Shown: positions 16,772 through 24,807, numbered from the stretch's first letter. The stretch: 35,333 nt of DNA from Lachnospiraceae bacterium (GCA_022797535.1 JAAWKU010000019.1:1-35333), one strand, 5' to 3'. The notes: a model not told the origin generated them from the sequence alone. Translations and numbers: made by a program.

Positions 16772-16800
16772 CAAAAAATGAGCCAATAACACTGGCTCAT
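16772..16800 (-). terminator. Terminator of tRNA-Pro
   Basis: Minus strand: ATGAGCCA / TGGCTCAT stem (16800-16793 and 16785-16778) with a 7-nt loop, then a run of T. It begins 28 nt after the tRNA 3' end. Confidence 0.8.
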
Positions 16801-16827
16801 GAACCGATTTAAACAGCATTTAAACAA

Positions 16828-16902
16828 TCGGGGTGACAGGATTCGAACCTGCGGCCTCCTGGTCCCAAACCAGGCGCTCTAGCCAAGCTGAGCCACACCC
16901 CG
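16828..16902 (-). tRNA. tRNA-Pro (anticodon TGG)
   Basis: A 75-nt cloverleaf including discriminator A: acceptor CGGGGTG/CACCCCG, D arm GCTC/GAGC, anticodon stem CCTGG/CCAGG around TTTGGGA, T loop TTCGAAT. CCA is not encoded. Its 3' 22 bases are repeated at 14829-14850. Confidence 0.97.
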
Positions 16903-16985
16903 ATGAACAAAATCATTATATAATGGTTCTGGAGGCGTGTCAATTAATATTTTGTTGTTTTTTTTGAAAAATTAGACAAAAACTG

Positions 16986-17014
16986 TTGACAAACCTTTTT
17001 TTCTACGATACAAT
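16986..17014 (+). promoter_or_regulatory. Promoter of the tRNA Arg-His-Gln-Lys cluster
   Basis: TTGACA (16986-16991), 17 nt, TACAAT (17009-17014), about 35 nt before tRNA-Arg. Near-consensus strength suits stable RNA genes. Confidence 0.8.
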
Positions 17015-17048
17015 ATCATTCGTCAGTGCGGTTGAAACGCCGGATTGT

Positions 17049-17122
<74 letters not shown>

Positions 17123-17245
17123 GTGGTCAATCTGCCTGTGGGATTGGTTTACCGGAACGCTTCATTAAAGGCGTTGCAGGAGACCTGGTACAGACAGTTT
17201 GCGCAAGCTGGGAAACTCATTTTCAGCAGAATACATTTCAAATAT

Positions 17246-17320
17246 GGTGGGTATAGCGCAGTTGGTTAGCGCGCCAGATTGTGGCTCTGGAGGCCAAGGG
17301 TTCGAATCCCTTTATCCACC
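17246..17320 (+). tRNA. tRNA-His (anticodon GTG)
   Basis: Acceptor GTGGGTA/TATCCAC with an extra G-1 (17246) opposite C73 (17320), the histidine identity pair. The anticodon loop is TTGTGGC (GTG). Confidence 0.96.
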
Positions 17321-17356
17321 CTCTTCACCGAAGCTGTCAGAGTGAAACGCTTGTAT

Positions 17357-17428
17357 AGGGCTATCGCCAAGCGGTAAGGCACAGCACTTTGACTGCTGCA
17401 GTCGCTGGTTCGAATCCAGCTAGCCCTG
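17357..17428 (+). tRNA. tRNA-Gln (anticodon TTG)
   Basis: Acceptor AGGGCTA/TAGCCCT, short D arm GCC/GGC, anticodon loop CTTTGAC (TTG), discriminator G. Confidence 0.96.
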
Positions 17429-17434
17429 TTTTGT

Positions 17435-17507
17435 GGGATACTAGCTCAGTCGGTAGAGCACCTGACTTTTAATCAGGTTGTCGGGGGTTCGAATCCCCCG
17501 TGTCTCA
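17435..17507 (+). tRNA. tRNA-Lys (anticodon TTT)
   Basis: Acceptor GGGATAC/GTGTCTC (with G-U pairs), D arm GCTC/GAGC, anticodon loop CTTTTAA (TTT), discriminator A. It is six nt after tRNA-Gln. Confidence 0.96.
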
Positions 17508-17517
17508 TTCATGTTGG

Positions 17518-17551
17518 AAAGCTGGAAAGGTTCTGGATTCCAGCTTTTTTT
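17518..17551 (+). terminator. Terminator of the tRNA cluster
   Basis: A 10-bp perfect stem AAAGCTGGAA / TTCCAGCTTT (17518-17527, 17538-17547) followed by T residues. Confidence 0.9.
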
Positions 17552-17624
17552 ATTGCTTTTGACGGGAGTGAAGCACAGCAGAACACAATTTTCAAGGTTA
17601 CACAGGTAATGGAGGACGAAAGAG

Positions 17625-19010
17625 ATGGCACAGGCAACAGGCGAAAGAAAAGAAAATAAGATGGGTGTGATGTCCATAGATAAACTTCTGATCACCATGT
17701 CCCTGCCCATGATGATCTCCATGCTGGTGCAGGCTTTGTACAATATTGTGGACAGCATCTTTGTGTCCCGGATCAATGAGCATGCGTTGCGGGCGGTGTC
17801 TCTGGCTTTTCCCATCCAGTCCCTGATGATTGCGGTGGCGGTGGGGACGGCTGTGGGAATCAATGCCTTCCTGTCCAAGACCTTGGGACAGAAGCTGTAT
17901 GACAAGGCTAACACCATTGCAGCCAACGGCGTCTTTCTTGAGGCGGCCAGCGCTCTGGTGTTTGCTCTGGTGGGAATCTTTGTTAGCAGGCCCTTCTTCG
18001 TAAGTCAGACGGATATCCGACAGGTGCAGGAATACGGTGTCACCTATCTGACCATCTGCTGCTGCGCAGGTTTTGGCATCTTTCTGCAGATTTGCTTTGA
18101 ACGCATTTTGCAGTCCACAGGCAAAACCTTTTACACCATGATTACTCAGGGGGTGGGAGCGGTGGTGAACCTGATCCTGGATCCCATTCTGATCTTCGGA
18201 TATTTTGGCCTGCCGGAGATGGGGGTGGCCGGGGCGGCCGCTGCTACCGTTACCGGGCAGATTGTGGCAGCAGTGTTGGCCATATTCTTCAACTGGAAGT
18301 GTAACAGGGAGATTCGTCTGTCCCTCCGGGGCTTTAGGCCGGACTGGCAGTTGATTGGGCAGATCTATAAAGTGGGGGCGCCCTCCATTGTAGTACAGGC
18401 CATCGGCTCGGTTATGACCTATGGCATGAACCTGATTCTGGCAGCGTTTGGCGCGGCCCAGACGGTGTTTGGCGTGTACTTTAAACTGCAAAGTTTTATC
18501 TTTATGCCCATCTTCGGTCTGAATAATGGCATGGTTCCCATCATTGCCTACAACTATGGCGCCGGCCATCGGGAACGGGTAATCCGAACTATGAAGAGCA
18601 GCATTCTGTTCGCCGTCTGTATTATGCTGGCGGGGCTGCTGGCTATGGAATTGTTTCCGGCCCAGCTATTGGGATTCTTCAATGCCACCCAGGAACTGCT
18701 GGATATTGGGGTGCCTGCCCTTCGGACGATCTGCCTGAGCTTCTGCTTCGCGGGTTACTGTATTGTGGTGGGCAGTGTGTTTCAGGCTCTGGGCAACGGC
18801 GTGTACAGTATGGTGGTATCCATCGCCCGGCAGCTTTGCGTACTGTTGCCGGTGGCGTATCTTTTGTCCTTGAGCGGCAATGTGAACCTGATCTGGTGGG
18901 CATTCCCCATAGCGGAATTTATGAGTCTGGGTATGAGCACTTATTTCCTGATAAAAATCAACCGGGACATCATACGGCATATCGGGGAAACGCCGGGGCA
19001 GTCAGCCTGA
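17625..19010 (+). CDS. MATE-family multidrug/Na+ efflux transporter
   Basis: A 461-aa integral membrane protein with about 12 transmembrane helices in two homologous halves, as in MATE exporters that expel cationic drugs or metabolites in exchange for Na+ or H+. The start LLITMSLPMMISMLVQALYNIVDSIFVS, the NAFLSK stretch and the mid-protein LDPILIFGYFGLPEMGVAGAA are diagnostic. The second half has PIIAYNYGAGHRERV. GGAGG lies upstream of the ATG at 17625 at a slightly long spacing. It stands alone between two tRNA transcription units. Substrate unknown. Confidence 0.93.
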   Translation: MAQATGERKENKMGVMSIDKLLITMSLPMMISMLVQALYNIVDSIFVSRINEHALRAVSLAFPIQSLMIAVAVGTAVGINAFLSKTLGQKLYDKANTIAANGVFLEAASALVFALVGIFVSRPFFVSQTDIRQVQEYGVTYLTICCCAGFGIFLQICFERILQSTGKTFYTMITQGVGAVVNLILDPILIFGYFGLPEMGVAGAAAATVTGQIVAAVLAIFFNWKCNREIRLSLRGFRPDWQLIGQIYKVGAPSIVVQAIGSVMTYGMNLILAAFGAAQTVFGVYFKLQSFIFMPIFGLNNGMVPIIAYNYGAGHRERVIRTMKSSILFAVCIMLAGLLAMELFPAQLLGFFNATQELLDIGVPALRTICLSFCFAGYCIVVGSVFQALGNGVYSMVVSIARQLCVLLPVAYLLSLSGNVNLIWWAFPIAEFMSLGMSTYFLIKINRDIIRHIGETPGQSA

Positions 19011-19055
19011 AGCGGCGGTTTTGCTTAAACGGTCTTATGAAAAGATGGAAATTGC

Positions 19056-19084
19056 TTGACAAAAGCCTCATGGGCCGATATAAT
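19056..19084 (+). promoter_or_regulatory. Promoter of tRNA-Leu
   Basis: Perfect TTGACA (19056-19061), 17 nt, perfect TATAAT (19079-19084), 42 nt before the tRNA. Confidence 0.9.
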
Positions 19085-19126
19085 CATAGCTGTGTCCGAT
19101 GTAGCCATGCGCGGGCACATAGACCT

Positions 19127-19207
19127 GCGGATATGGCGGAATTGGCAGACGCGCCAGATTTAGGTTCTGGTGTCCCCGACGTGCAGGTTCAAGTCCTGTT
19201 ATCCGCA
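19127..19207 (+). tRNA. tRNA-Leu (anticodon TAG)
   Basis: An 81-nt class II tRNA: acceptor GCGGATA/TATCCGC, anticodon loop TTTAGGT (TAG), a long variable arm (TGTCCCCGACGTGC region) and T loop TTCAAGT. Discriminator A. Confidence 0.97.
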
Positions 19208-19280
19208 CTGGTTAATGATAATCCAAACCCGGTTCCAATCGGGGACAGCTTCGGATTTTTGTATATCTTGAGTGCTAAAG

Positions 19281-19317
19281 AAAAGAGGAGGTATCATGAG
19301 TGATATCTCCTTTTTCT
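19281..19317 (+). terminator. Terminator of tRNA-Leu
   Basis: A 10-bp stem GGAGGTATCA (19287-19296) / TGATATCTCC (19301-19310), loop TGAG, then TTTTTC. The A-rich left flank makes it possibly bidirectional. Confidence 0.85.
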
Positions 19318-19472
19318 TTGTGTTGCCGTTCTCCCCAAAAAGCTGACAGCCCATTCCTGCGGCGTGTTCCGGCGTTGGCGTGCTCGCTGGCTTTCTGGTT
19401 ACGGCGCCCAGAGGACAGGCCAAAGAGGGTTGGAAATAGGACTAACAATAAACAATTATAGGGAAAACGAAA

Positions 19473-20351
19473 ATGAGAACAGAAAAACAAATTTATGATA
19501 CTATTTTGAATTATGCAAAAATGGATGAACGCATACGAATGGTTACGTTGGAGGGCTCTAGAACAAATATAATTATTCCGCCAGATGATTTTCAGGATTA
19601 TGATATTACATTTTTTTGTTACAGATATGCAGAGTTTCATAAATGGCGACAACTGGTTGGATGTGTTTGGCGAGAGATTAATTCTTCAAAAACCTGAAGA
19701 TATGGAATTATTTCCGGCGGAAGAAAAAGGATTCTCTTATTTAATGCTATTTACTGATGATGTCAAAATAGATTTGACCTTGCTTCCGCTGGATATGATA
19801 GACGAGTATTTTACATGGGACAAACTTGTAAAATTGCTGCTGGATAAAGATAAACGCATTGAACAACCGTCGGTGCCGACGGACATAGACTATCATTTGC
19901 AGCAGCCCACAAAAAGAATGTTTGATGATTGCTGTAATGAATTCTGGAATACTACGCCATATGTAGTAAAAGGCTTATGCCGCAAAGAAATACTTTTCGC
20001 CATTGACCATTTGAATGATATAGTTCGAAAGAATTGCTTCGCATGATTTCCTGGCGGGTTGGTATTGAAAAGGGGTTTGATTTCAGCTTGGGAAAAAACT
20101 ATAAATTTATGAGACGATATATTCCGAAAGAATTGTGGAAACGACTCTTGTCTACTTATAATATGGATTCCTATGCCCATATGTGGGAGGCCTTAGAACA
20201 ATGTATGGCGTTATTCCGGGAAGTTTCGGCAGAGGTAGCACGCCAGTTGGATTATCCATATCCACTATATGATGATAAAATTAGTGATTACGTGATTCGG
20301 CAAAAGGCAAAATACGGCGTAAAAGACGATGAGGACGCAGAAACTACATAA
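19473..20351 (+). pseudogene. ANT(6)-type aminoglycoside adenylyltransferase, frameshifted
   Basis: The three overlapping frames assemble into a full-length (about 290 aa) streptomycin 6-adenylyltransferase: MRTEKQIYDTILNYAK and VTLEGSRTN (active-site GSR), DFQDYDITFF, then VFGERLILQKPEDMELFP, IDLTLLPLD, DDCCNEFWN, LCRKEILFAIDHLN and finally LRMISWRVGIEKGFDFSLGKNYKF. Frame changes are needed twice. The first is at a run of seven T at about 19611-19617, where six T would restore the frame. The second is near 20030 (AAAGAATTG), where one extra G is expected. Both are at homopolymer-like spots, so real decay or sequencing error are both possible. Coding remains otherwise intact. Confidence 0.85.
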
Positions 20352-20463
20352 TATTAGTGAAAAAGGAGATTGACAAAGAATCATCATACCATATTTTTAA
20401 TATGCTGTTTATATGTGATGGGATAAAAAATACAGATAATATGTTAAACGTACTATATGTTGT

Positions 20464-20492
20464 TCTTTCCATATTTTGGGGGATATGCTATA
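20464..20492 (+). promoter_or_regulatory. Promoter of the TPR-kinase operon
   Basis: A TATAAT (20487-20492) with an extended -10 TGC just before it, and a weak TTTCCA 17 nt upstream. The preceding stretch from 20352 is AT-rich and holds no gene. Confidence 0.6.
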
Positions 20493-20552
20493 ATGAATCC
20501 CATAAAGCGATGTAAGAATCAGTGATCCCATGGGGAGGGGGGAAGTGTGCTT

Positions 20553-22319
20553 ATGAATGAGGAACAAAAGGCGATTGCGGCAGAAATAACCGATCTCAGG
20601 AATTCAGGCATGATGGATGATGCGATCCGTATGTGTCAACAGGCGGCAGATCTATTTCCCCATAACAGTTTCTTCCCAAAATTGTTGGGAGATATGTACA
20701 GGCAGGGAGAGCGGTATGAGGAGGCGGCGGATGAGTATCTCAAAATGCTGCGGCTGATACAGCCCAGTCAGATGCAGATCTTTGTAAAAGCCTACCGCAA
20801 ATTGGAACAAGTTACCTCGGAATTTTTTATGCGCGGGTTCAGTGAGAGGATCAGAGTGGTTCTGGAGACAGAGGAATTGCCGGAAGAAATGCGGAAAAAG
20901 CTGAACGTTATGCTGGGATCCGACTTTGTTAGGGATAATGATTTCCTTACTATCGCAAAACTGGCAAACGATGACAGCAATCTTAATGTGGTTAAAAAAG
21001 AGATAGAGAACTGGGAGTCTATATCGGATATCTCCAGAATAGAAGCGCTGGCTGCAGATAAGATTCATCAGACCCAGGAATCCAACAGCAGAAGCATTGA
21101 TACATTTTTGATTCAAAGACTGGAAAAACTGGGCAGATATGATCTGGCTCTGTCCCTGATTGAAAAGACCAAGAAGCCATATAGTGAGAAGCTGATTATT
21201 GCGGCGATCCTGCGGATGTGCCGGAAAAAAGCGGATTACGCCTTTGCGGAAAGGGTATTGCAGATAGATGAAAAGTTTATAGAATCCTCGGATTTCAATA
21301 TCCAATACGAGCTGGTGTATTATTTCCAGACGGCAAATCGGGGTGAGGAACTGGAAAAAACGTTAAGACGTATGCGGGGCAAAAGCGCCACAAGCAGTAT
21401 TCCCATAGCCAGAACCCTGTATAACTTCTATCTGAGCCTGAACAAGTTTGAAGAAGCCCGGAGCATATATGAACACATTCGGGATCTGGAGCAGAATCAG
21501 AAGTATGAATATGGGCAGCACAAAAAGCATGGAATCAAGTCCCGCAGCGAAGTGCAGCTGGAATCCGAACAGTTTGTATGGCAGAGGATGAAGGATCTGG
21601 TCTCGGACCAGGAGCATAATCGCCAGATGATCGCCCTGCGGGATCTTCTGAAAGGCTTTTCCCACGAACTGGGGCAGCCCATTACCAATATTCGGTATGC
21701 GATTCAACTGCATCAGAGGAAAATAAAAAGAGGGAAAGACGCGCCGGAAGATCTGGAGACATTGTTATCGGATATTTTGGTTCAGACGGACCGGCTGGGG
21801 GTGTTGCTGGCCAGATTCAGTCCTGTGGTGTCCCCTAAAAATGAAGCGGGCACCTTCAGCGTCCGGGATTGCGTCAGCCGGGTGTTTGGGGATCTGGAGA
21901 CGAGGCTGCACGGACAGAATATAAGCTATCGGATTGAAGGCTCTTCGGAAGTCAGCCTGCAGGGAGATCAGGTACAGTTTTCTCAGGTGTTTTACAATCT
22001 GGTTCTGAATTCCATGCAGGCCATTGAAAAAGACGGACACATAGACATAGGGATCTCCACTCCTGTGCATAATATGGTTACGATCGAGTTCGCTGACAAT
22101 GGTCCCGGCATTCCGGAAGAAAATTATCAGAAGATCTTCGAGCCCTTTTTCTCTACCAAGGATCCCACTTCCGGAAATGGAGGGGAAGGACTTGGCTTAT
22201 ATATTGTCTGGAATATCTTGAAGATGTTTAACGGCACCATTCAGATTGACAAAAACTTTCACAGGGGAACCAGGTTTTTAATTCAGATACAGCAGACCAA
22301 AGGAGGAGCGCAGGTATGA
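20553..22319 (+). CDS. Cytosolic TPR-containing sensor histidine kinase
   Basis: A 588-aa kinase with no transmembrane segment. The N-terminal ~340 residues are helical repeats: a clear TPR-like pair (FPHNSFFPKLLGDMYRQGERYEEAADEYLKML, about 27-60), and further ones near 195-320 (RYDLALSLIE, RTLYNFYLSLNKFEEARSIYEHI). The kinase core follows: an H-box with FSHELGQPITN (His371), then the N-box FYNLVLNSMQAI, DNGPGIPEE, FEPFFSTKD and GGEGLGLYIV of a HATPase_c domain. ATG 20553 is preferred over GTG 20547 because of spacing to the G-rich Shine-Dalgarno sequence. It overlaps the receiver gene by 4 nt. It probably senses an intracellular ligand or protein through the repeats. Confidence 0.9.
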   Translation: MNEEQKAIAAEITDLRNSGMMDDAIRMCQQAADLFPHNSFFPKLLGDMYRQGERYEEAADEYLKMLRLIQPSQMQIFVKAYRKLEQVTSEFFMRGFSERIRVVLETEELPEEMRKKLNVMLGSDFVRDNDFLTIAKLANDDSNLNVVKKEIENWESISDISRIEALAADKIHQTQESNSRSIDTFLIQRLEKLGRYDLALSLIEKTKKPYSEKLIIAAILRMCRKKADYAFAERVLQIDEKFIESSDFNIQYELVYYFQTANRGEELEKTLRRMRGKSATSSIPIARTLYNFYLSLNKFEEARSIYEHIRDLEQNQKYEYGQHKKHGIKSRSEVQLESEQFVWQRMKDLVSDQEHNRQMIALRDLLKGFSHELGQPITNIRYAIQLHQRKIKRGKDAPEDLETLLSDILVQTDRLGVLLARFSPVVSPKNEAGTFSVRDCVSRVFGDLETRLHGQNISYRIEGSSEVSLQGDQVQFSQVFYNLVLNSMQAIEKDGHIDIGISTPVHNMVTIEFADNGPGIPEENYQKIFEPFFSTKDPTSGNGGEGLGLYIVWNILKMFNGTIQIDKNFHRGTRFLIQIQQTKGGAQV

Positions 22320-22735
22320 GTTATGTATTGATTATTGAAGATGAAGCGGCGACGGCGGCCCCCGTTAAAGCGGCGCTGGAAATGGATGGGATTTCGGCGG
22401 ATATAGCATGTGACGGGAAGGAGGGCCTCAGCCTGTTCCGGGAAAAGGCCTATGACCTGATCCTCCTTGACTTAAAACTTCCAGGGCTGACCGGTGAAGA
22501 GGTTTTGAGCGCGATCCGCAAAGAGGATCCTTTTATCACTGTAATTGTATACACAAATTACAGCAATTTTGCGGATATAAAGAAACTTACGAATATAGGG
22601 ATAGACGGGTATATCAATAAGGGGCCGGGAGCCGACCTGGATGAACTGGTGACGGCTATTGAAGATAAACTGGCTCCCATAGACGAAAACTCCATGGATG
22701 CGCTGTTTAAGGAACTTCCCCAGAAGACTTCTTAA
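22316..22735 (+). CDS. Stand-alone response-regulator receiver protein
   Basis: A 139-aa single receiver domain: acidic pocket Glu8-Asp9, phospho-acceptor Asp52 in LILLDLKLPG, Thr80 and Lys102 (YINKGPG). No DNA-binding or enzymatic output domain follows; the last ~15 residues form a short tail. The start codon overlaps the kinase stop (ATGA), so the two are co-translated, and this is the obvious phosphorylation target. The lack of output implies that it acts by protein-protein contact, perhaps on the following PIN protein or back on the kinase. Confidence 0.92.
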   Translation: MSYVLIIEDEAATAAPVKAALEMDGISADIACDGKEGLSLFREKAYDLILLDLKLPGLTGEEVLSAIRKEDPFITVIVYTNYSNFADIKKLTNIGIDGYINKGPGADLDELVTAIEDKLAPIDENSMDALFKELPQKTS

Positions 22736-22868
22736 GGATCTGGTATTTCATCCAATTTCCAGCCGGATGGAGTACTGGGAAGATATGTATATGCTTCTGG
22801 GGCGTTTTTGAAAAATGAATCAATCCCGCCTTCTGCACGCCCCGGAAATGTTTAAGGAGAGACTCAGA

Positions 22869-23438
22869 ATGCCAAAGCAATATCTGTTAGATACAAACGC
22901 TTTTTTTAATCTGCTGAAAGAGAGCAGGGAAGTGAAAAAGGGGAATTCCGCTTTTTCCACCCAGATCGGTACACTCACAAACGGAAACATTTTCATATCG
23001 AATATCACCCGAATAGAAATTATCTCGGTGCTGGGCAAATATGCCAGGGGGCGAAGCGGCGGCTTTCATAAATGCAATCGTTCCATCTCTGAGACCGGCC
23101 AGCCTTGCCCCAACAGATGGTATGCCCCGCCAGAGGCGAAGTGGAACAGAAGGAAAGTGAATATGTGGCTGCAGCTGATAAAAGAGACCATGGAGGGAAC
23201 GTCCAGCCTGGTATCGGTATGCATTCTGCCCTTTAACGAAGGGACCATTCACTACGCCGAACAGATTATTCCCCATGCTTTAGTACATAATTTCGCATCC
23301 ATGGACGCGATGATTGCGGCCACGGCCCGGGAGGTCATAGACAAGGGTGAGGACATGACGGTGGTGACATCCGACAAAGGACTGAAAGCCTGTCTGGACA
23401 AAGCCGCTATTCCCTATTGGGATGCCTTTCAAATCTAA
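22869..23438 (+). CDS. PIN-domain protein (putative RNase)
   Basis: A 189-aa PIN fold. The first acidic residue is in YLLDTNAFF (Asp8), the second in ITRIEIISV, then SMDAMIAATARE and VVTSDKGLKACLD, so the metal-binding acidic set looks complete. PIN proteins usually cleave RNA, often tRNA or mRNA, as toxins or processing factors. An unusual middle insert with Cys, Arg and Trp (CNRSISETGQPCPNRWY, about 77-93) separates the motifs. ATG 22869 is chosen over 22815 because AAGGAGA lies 9 nt upstream. It is 133 nt after the receiver gene with no clear terminator between. No obvious VapB-type antitoxin ORF adjoins it. Confidence 0.85.
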   Translation: MPKQYLLDTNAFFNLLKESREVKKGNSAFSTQIGTLTNGNIFISNITRIEIISVLGKYARGRSGGFHKCNRSISETGQPCPNRWYAPPEAKWNRRKVNMWLQLIKETMEGTSSLVSVCILPFNEGTIHYAEQIIPHALVHNFASMDAMIAATAREVIDKGEDMTVVTSDKGLKACLDKAAIPYWDAFQI

Positions 23439-23519
23439 GGGGCTGTTCTGCCATATAAATCCCGGGGGTAGCATACATAAAAGAATGGCCAGAGCGCATA
23501 CTATCCATGAGGTGATGAG

Positions 23520-23666
23520 ATGGATAAAAAGGAGCAGGAGCGTCAAAAACGGCAGGAAAATCATGACAAATTCAACAGTGTAACCCAGAAAGTGACGCCG
23601 GAGAATCAGAATCAGACCCACAATGCCCGTAAAGAAGGGATTCAGCCGGTAAACCAGAAGCGGTAG
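23520..23666 (+). CDS. Small charged protein, unknown
   Basis: A 48-aa ORF, hydrophilic and rich in Gln, Lys, Asn and Glu, with no Cys: MDKKEQERQKRQENHDKFNS at the start and HNARKEGIQPVNQKR at the end. GAGGTG precedes the ATG by about 6 nt. The composition resembles small spore or stress peptides of Clostridia, but I cannot place it in a family. It lies just before the 16-bp repeat array. Confidence 0.55.
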   Translation: MDKKEQERQKRQENHDKFNSVTQKVTPENQNQTHNARKEGIQPVNQKR

Positions 23667-23693
23667 CGGGTCTCAGCACGGCGGAGGCTGCCT

Positions 23694-23964
23694 ATGTGCG
23701 TAGCACTCAATGTGTATAGCACTCAGCGTGCGTAGCATTCAGTGTGCATAGCACTCCGTGTGCAGGGCACTCAGCGTGCGTAGCATTCAGTGTGTAGGGC
23801 ACTCAGCGTGCGTAGCATTCAGTGTGCAGGGCACTTAGTGAGTATAGCATTCAGTGTGCATAGCACCCAGCGTGCATAGCATTCAGTGTGCATAGCATTC
23901 AGTGTGCATAGCATTCAGTGTGCGTAGCACTCAATGTGCATAGCGCTTAGAGTGCTACGCACAT
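23694..23964. repeat. 16-bp tandem repeat array with inverted borders
   Basis: Sixteen units at a strict 16-nt period (anchors at 23705, 23721 and so on to 23945). The consensus is close to TGTGCATAGCATTCAG; variants are mostly C/T or A/G changes (GTGCGTAGCAC, GTGCAGGGCAC). Many units hold a dyad GTGC-N3-GCAC. A perfect 15-bp inverted repeat (ATGTGCGTAGCACTC at 23694-23708, complement at 23950-23964) closes both ends, the right one touching the stop codon of the AraC gene. There is no spacer diversity, so this is not CRISPR. It could be an array of protein-binding iterons, a hairpin-forming structure or a minisatellite. Confidence 0.92.
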
Positions 23965-24773
23965 CAGATTCGGAGCCTCCTGCGGTACTGGCTGGGCGGT
24001 TCCCCGTAGCGCTGACGAAAGCGCCGGGAGAAGTAAAAGGGGTCGCAAAATCCCAGATCCCCGCTGATCTCGCCGATGGGCTGGCTGCCCACAGCCAGGC
24101 GCTTGCACGCAGCCTGAAAGACCATATCCTCTACATACTGGTGAATGGTTCTGCCGGTCTCCTGATGGAAGCGCCGGGACAGGGTGGTCTCAGAGGTAAA
24201 CAGGGACGCCGCGATCTGGCCGATAGTAATCCCCGCGGACAGATGGGCATGGATGTAGTGCATGGTGTCTTCCACAAGAGGCGTATAGGAGGCCACGGAT
24301 TTATGCAGGACGCCGTACTGCCCCAGCAGACGGAAGGTCAGGGCGCGAATCTCCTGTTCCAGCAGAAACACATCTTCCCAGCTGTTTCCCCGGTATTGCC
24401 GGAGCATGTCATCCAAAAGTTCTTTTTCAAGAGGGCACTTTGCCACAAAGCCCAGACTTTGGGCCAGGTCATAGCCGTCAGGCTTTACCAGCCGCAGATG
24501 AAAATACAGCTTTTCCAGATAGTCAGCGCAGCTGTAGCTGAAAGTAAAACCGGCAGGGATGAAGTAGGCATACCCGGGCTGGAGCAGCAGCATCTTCCCC
24601 CCCGCGTGGATCTGTCCTTCCCCGTCAGAGACCAGGTACAGGCGGGAATAAGGCGAACAGACCGCCTCGCTGTGCCAGCTGTCATGGAGCAGATACACAA
24701 ATCCACTGTCGTCAATCTCCATATTCCAATGGTTTATATTCGCGACTAATTCCTTGTTAAACTCATATCTCAT
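23964..24773 (-). CDS. AraC-family transcriptional regulator
   Basis: A 269-aa regulator with an N-terminal cupin-like sugar-sensing part (about 1-150: GEGQIHAGGKMLLLQPGYAYFIPAG) and a C-terminal double helix-turn-helix (about 170-268). The first HTH is GITIGQIAASLFTSETTLSRRFHQETG, the second GEISGDLGFCDPFYFSRRFRQRYGEPPSQYR. GGAGA lies 7 nt before the ATG. It is divergent from GH29 and GH36 genes, so it most likely activates them in response to a fucosylated or galactosylated sugar. Confidence 0.92.
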   Translation of the reverse strand: MRYEFNKELVANINHWNMEIDDSGFVYLLHDSWHSEAVCSPYSRLYLVSDGEGQIHAGGKMLLLQPGYAYFIPAGFTFSYSCADYLEKLYFHLRLVKPDGYDLAQSLGFVAKCPLEKELLDDMLRQYRGNSWEDVFLLEQEIRALTFRLLGQYGVLHKSVASYTPLVEDTMHYIHAHLSAGITIGQIAASLFTSETTLSRRFHQETGRTIHQYVEDMVFQAACKRLAVGSQPIGEISGDLGFCDPFYFSRRFRQRYGEPPSQYRRRLRI

Positions 24774-24807
24774 GTTGAAATCTCCATATTGTTGATGTAA
24801 AAGCGCA

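Larger units (their letters stand above)
14851..16826. mobile_element. Decayed 2-kb genomic island at tRNA-Pro
   Basis: The segment lies between the 22-bp tRNA-Pro repeats. It carries only minus-strand accessory genes (Rpn-like fragment, HEPN, minimal nucleotidyltransferase, one pseudogene), is clearly more AT-rich than the flanking operons, and has an orphan terminator (16495-16538). No integrase remains, so it is a deletion remnant or was moved by a helper element. The stretch 14851-14996 holds nothing I can identify. One caution: the terminator of tRNA-Pro lies inside the segment (16772-16800). Confidence 0.6.

Noticed and set aside
19127..20351. tRNA-Leu as integration site for the ANT(6) gene
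   Set aside because: No second copy of the tRNA-Leu 3' end was found downstream.
23694..23964. CRISPR array
   Set aside because: Units are 16 bp in direct contact without unique spacers, and no cas genes are near.
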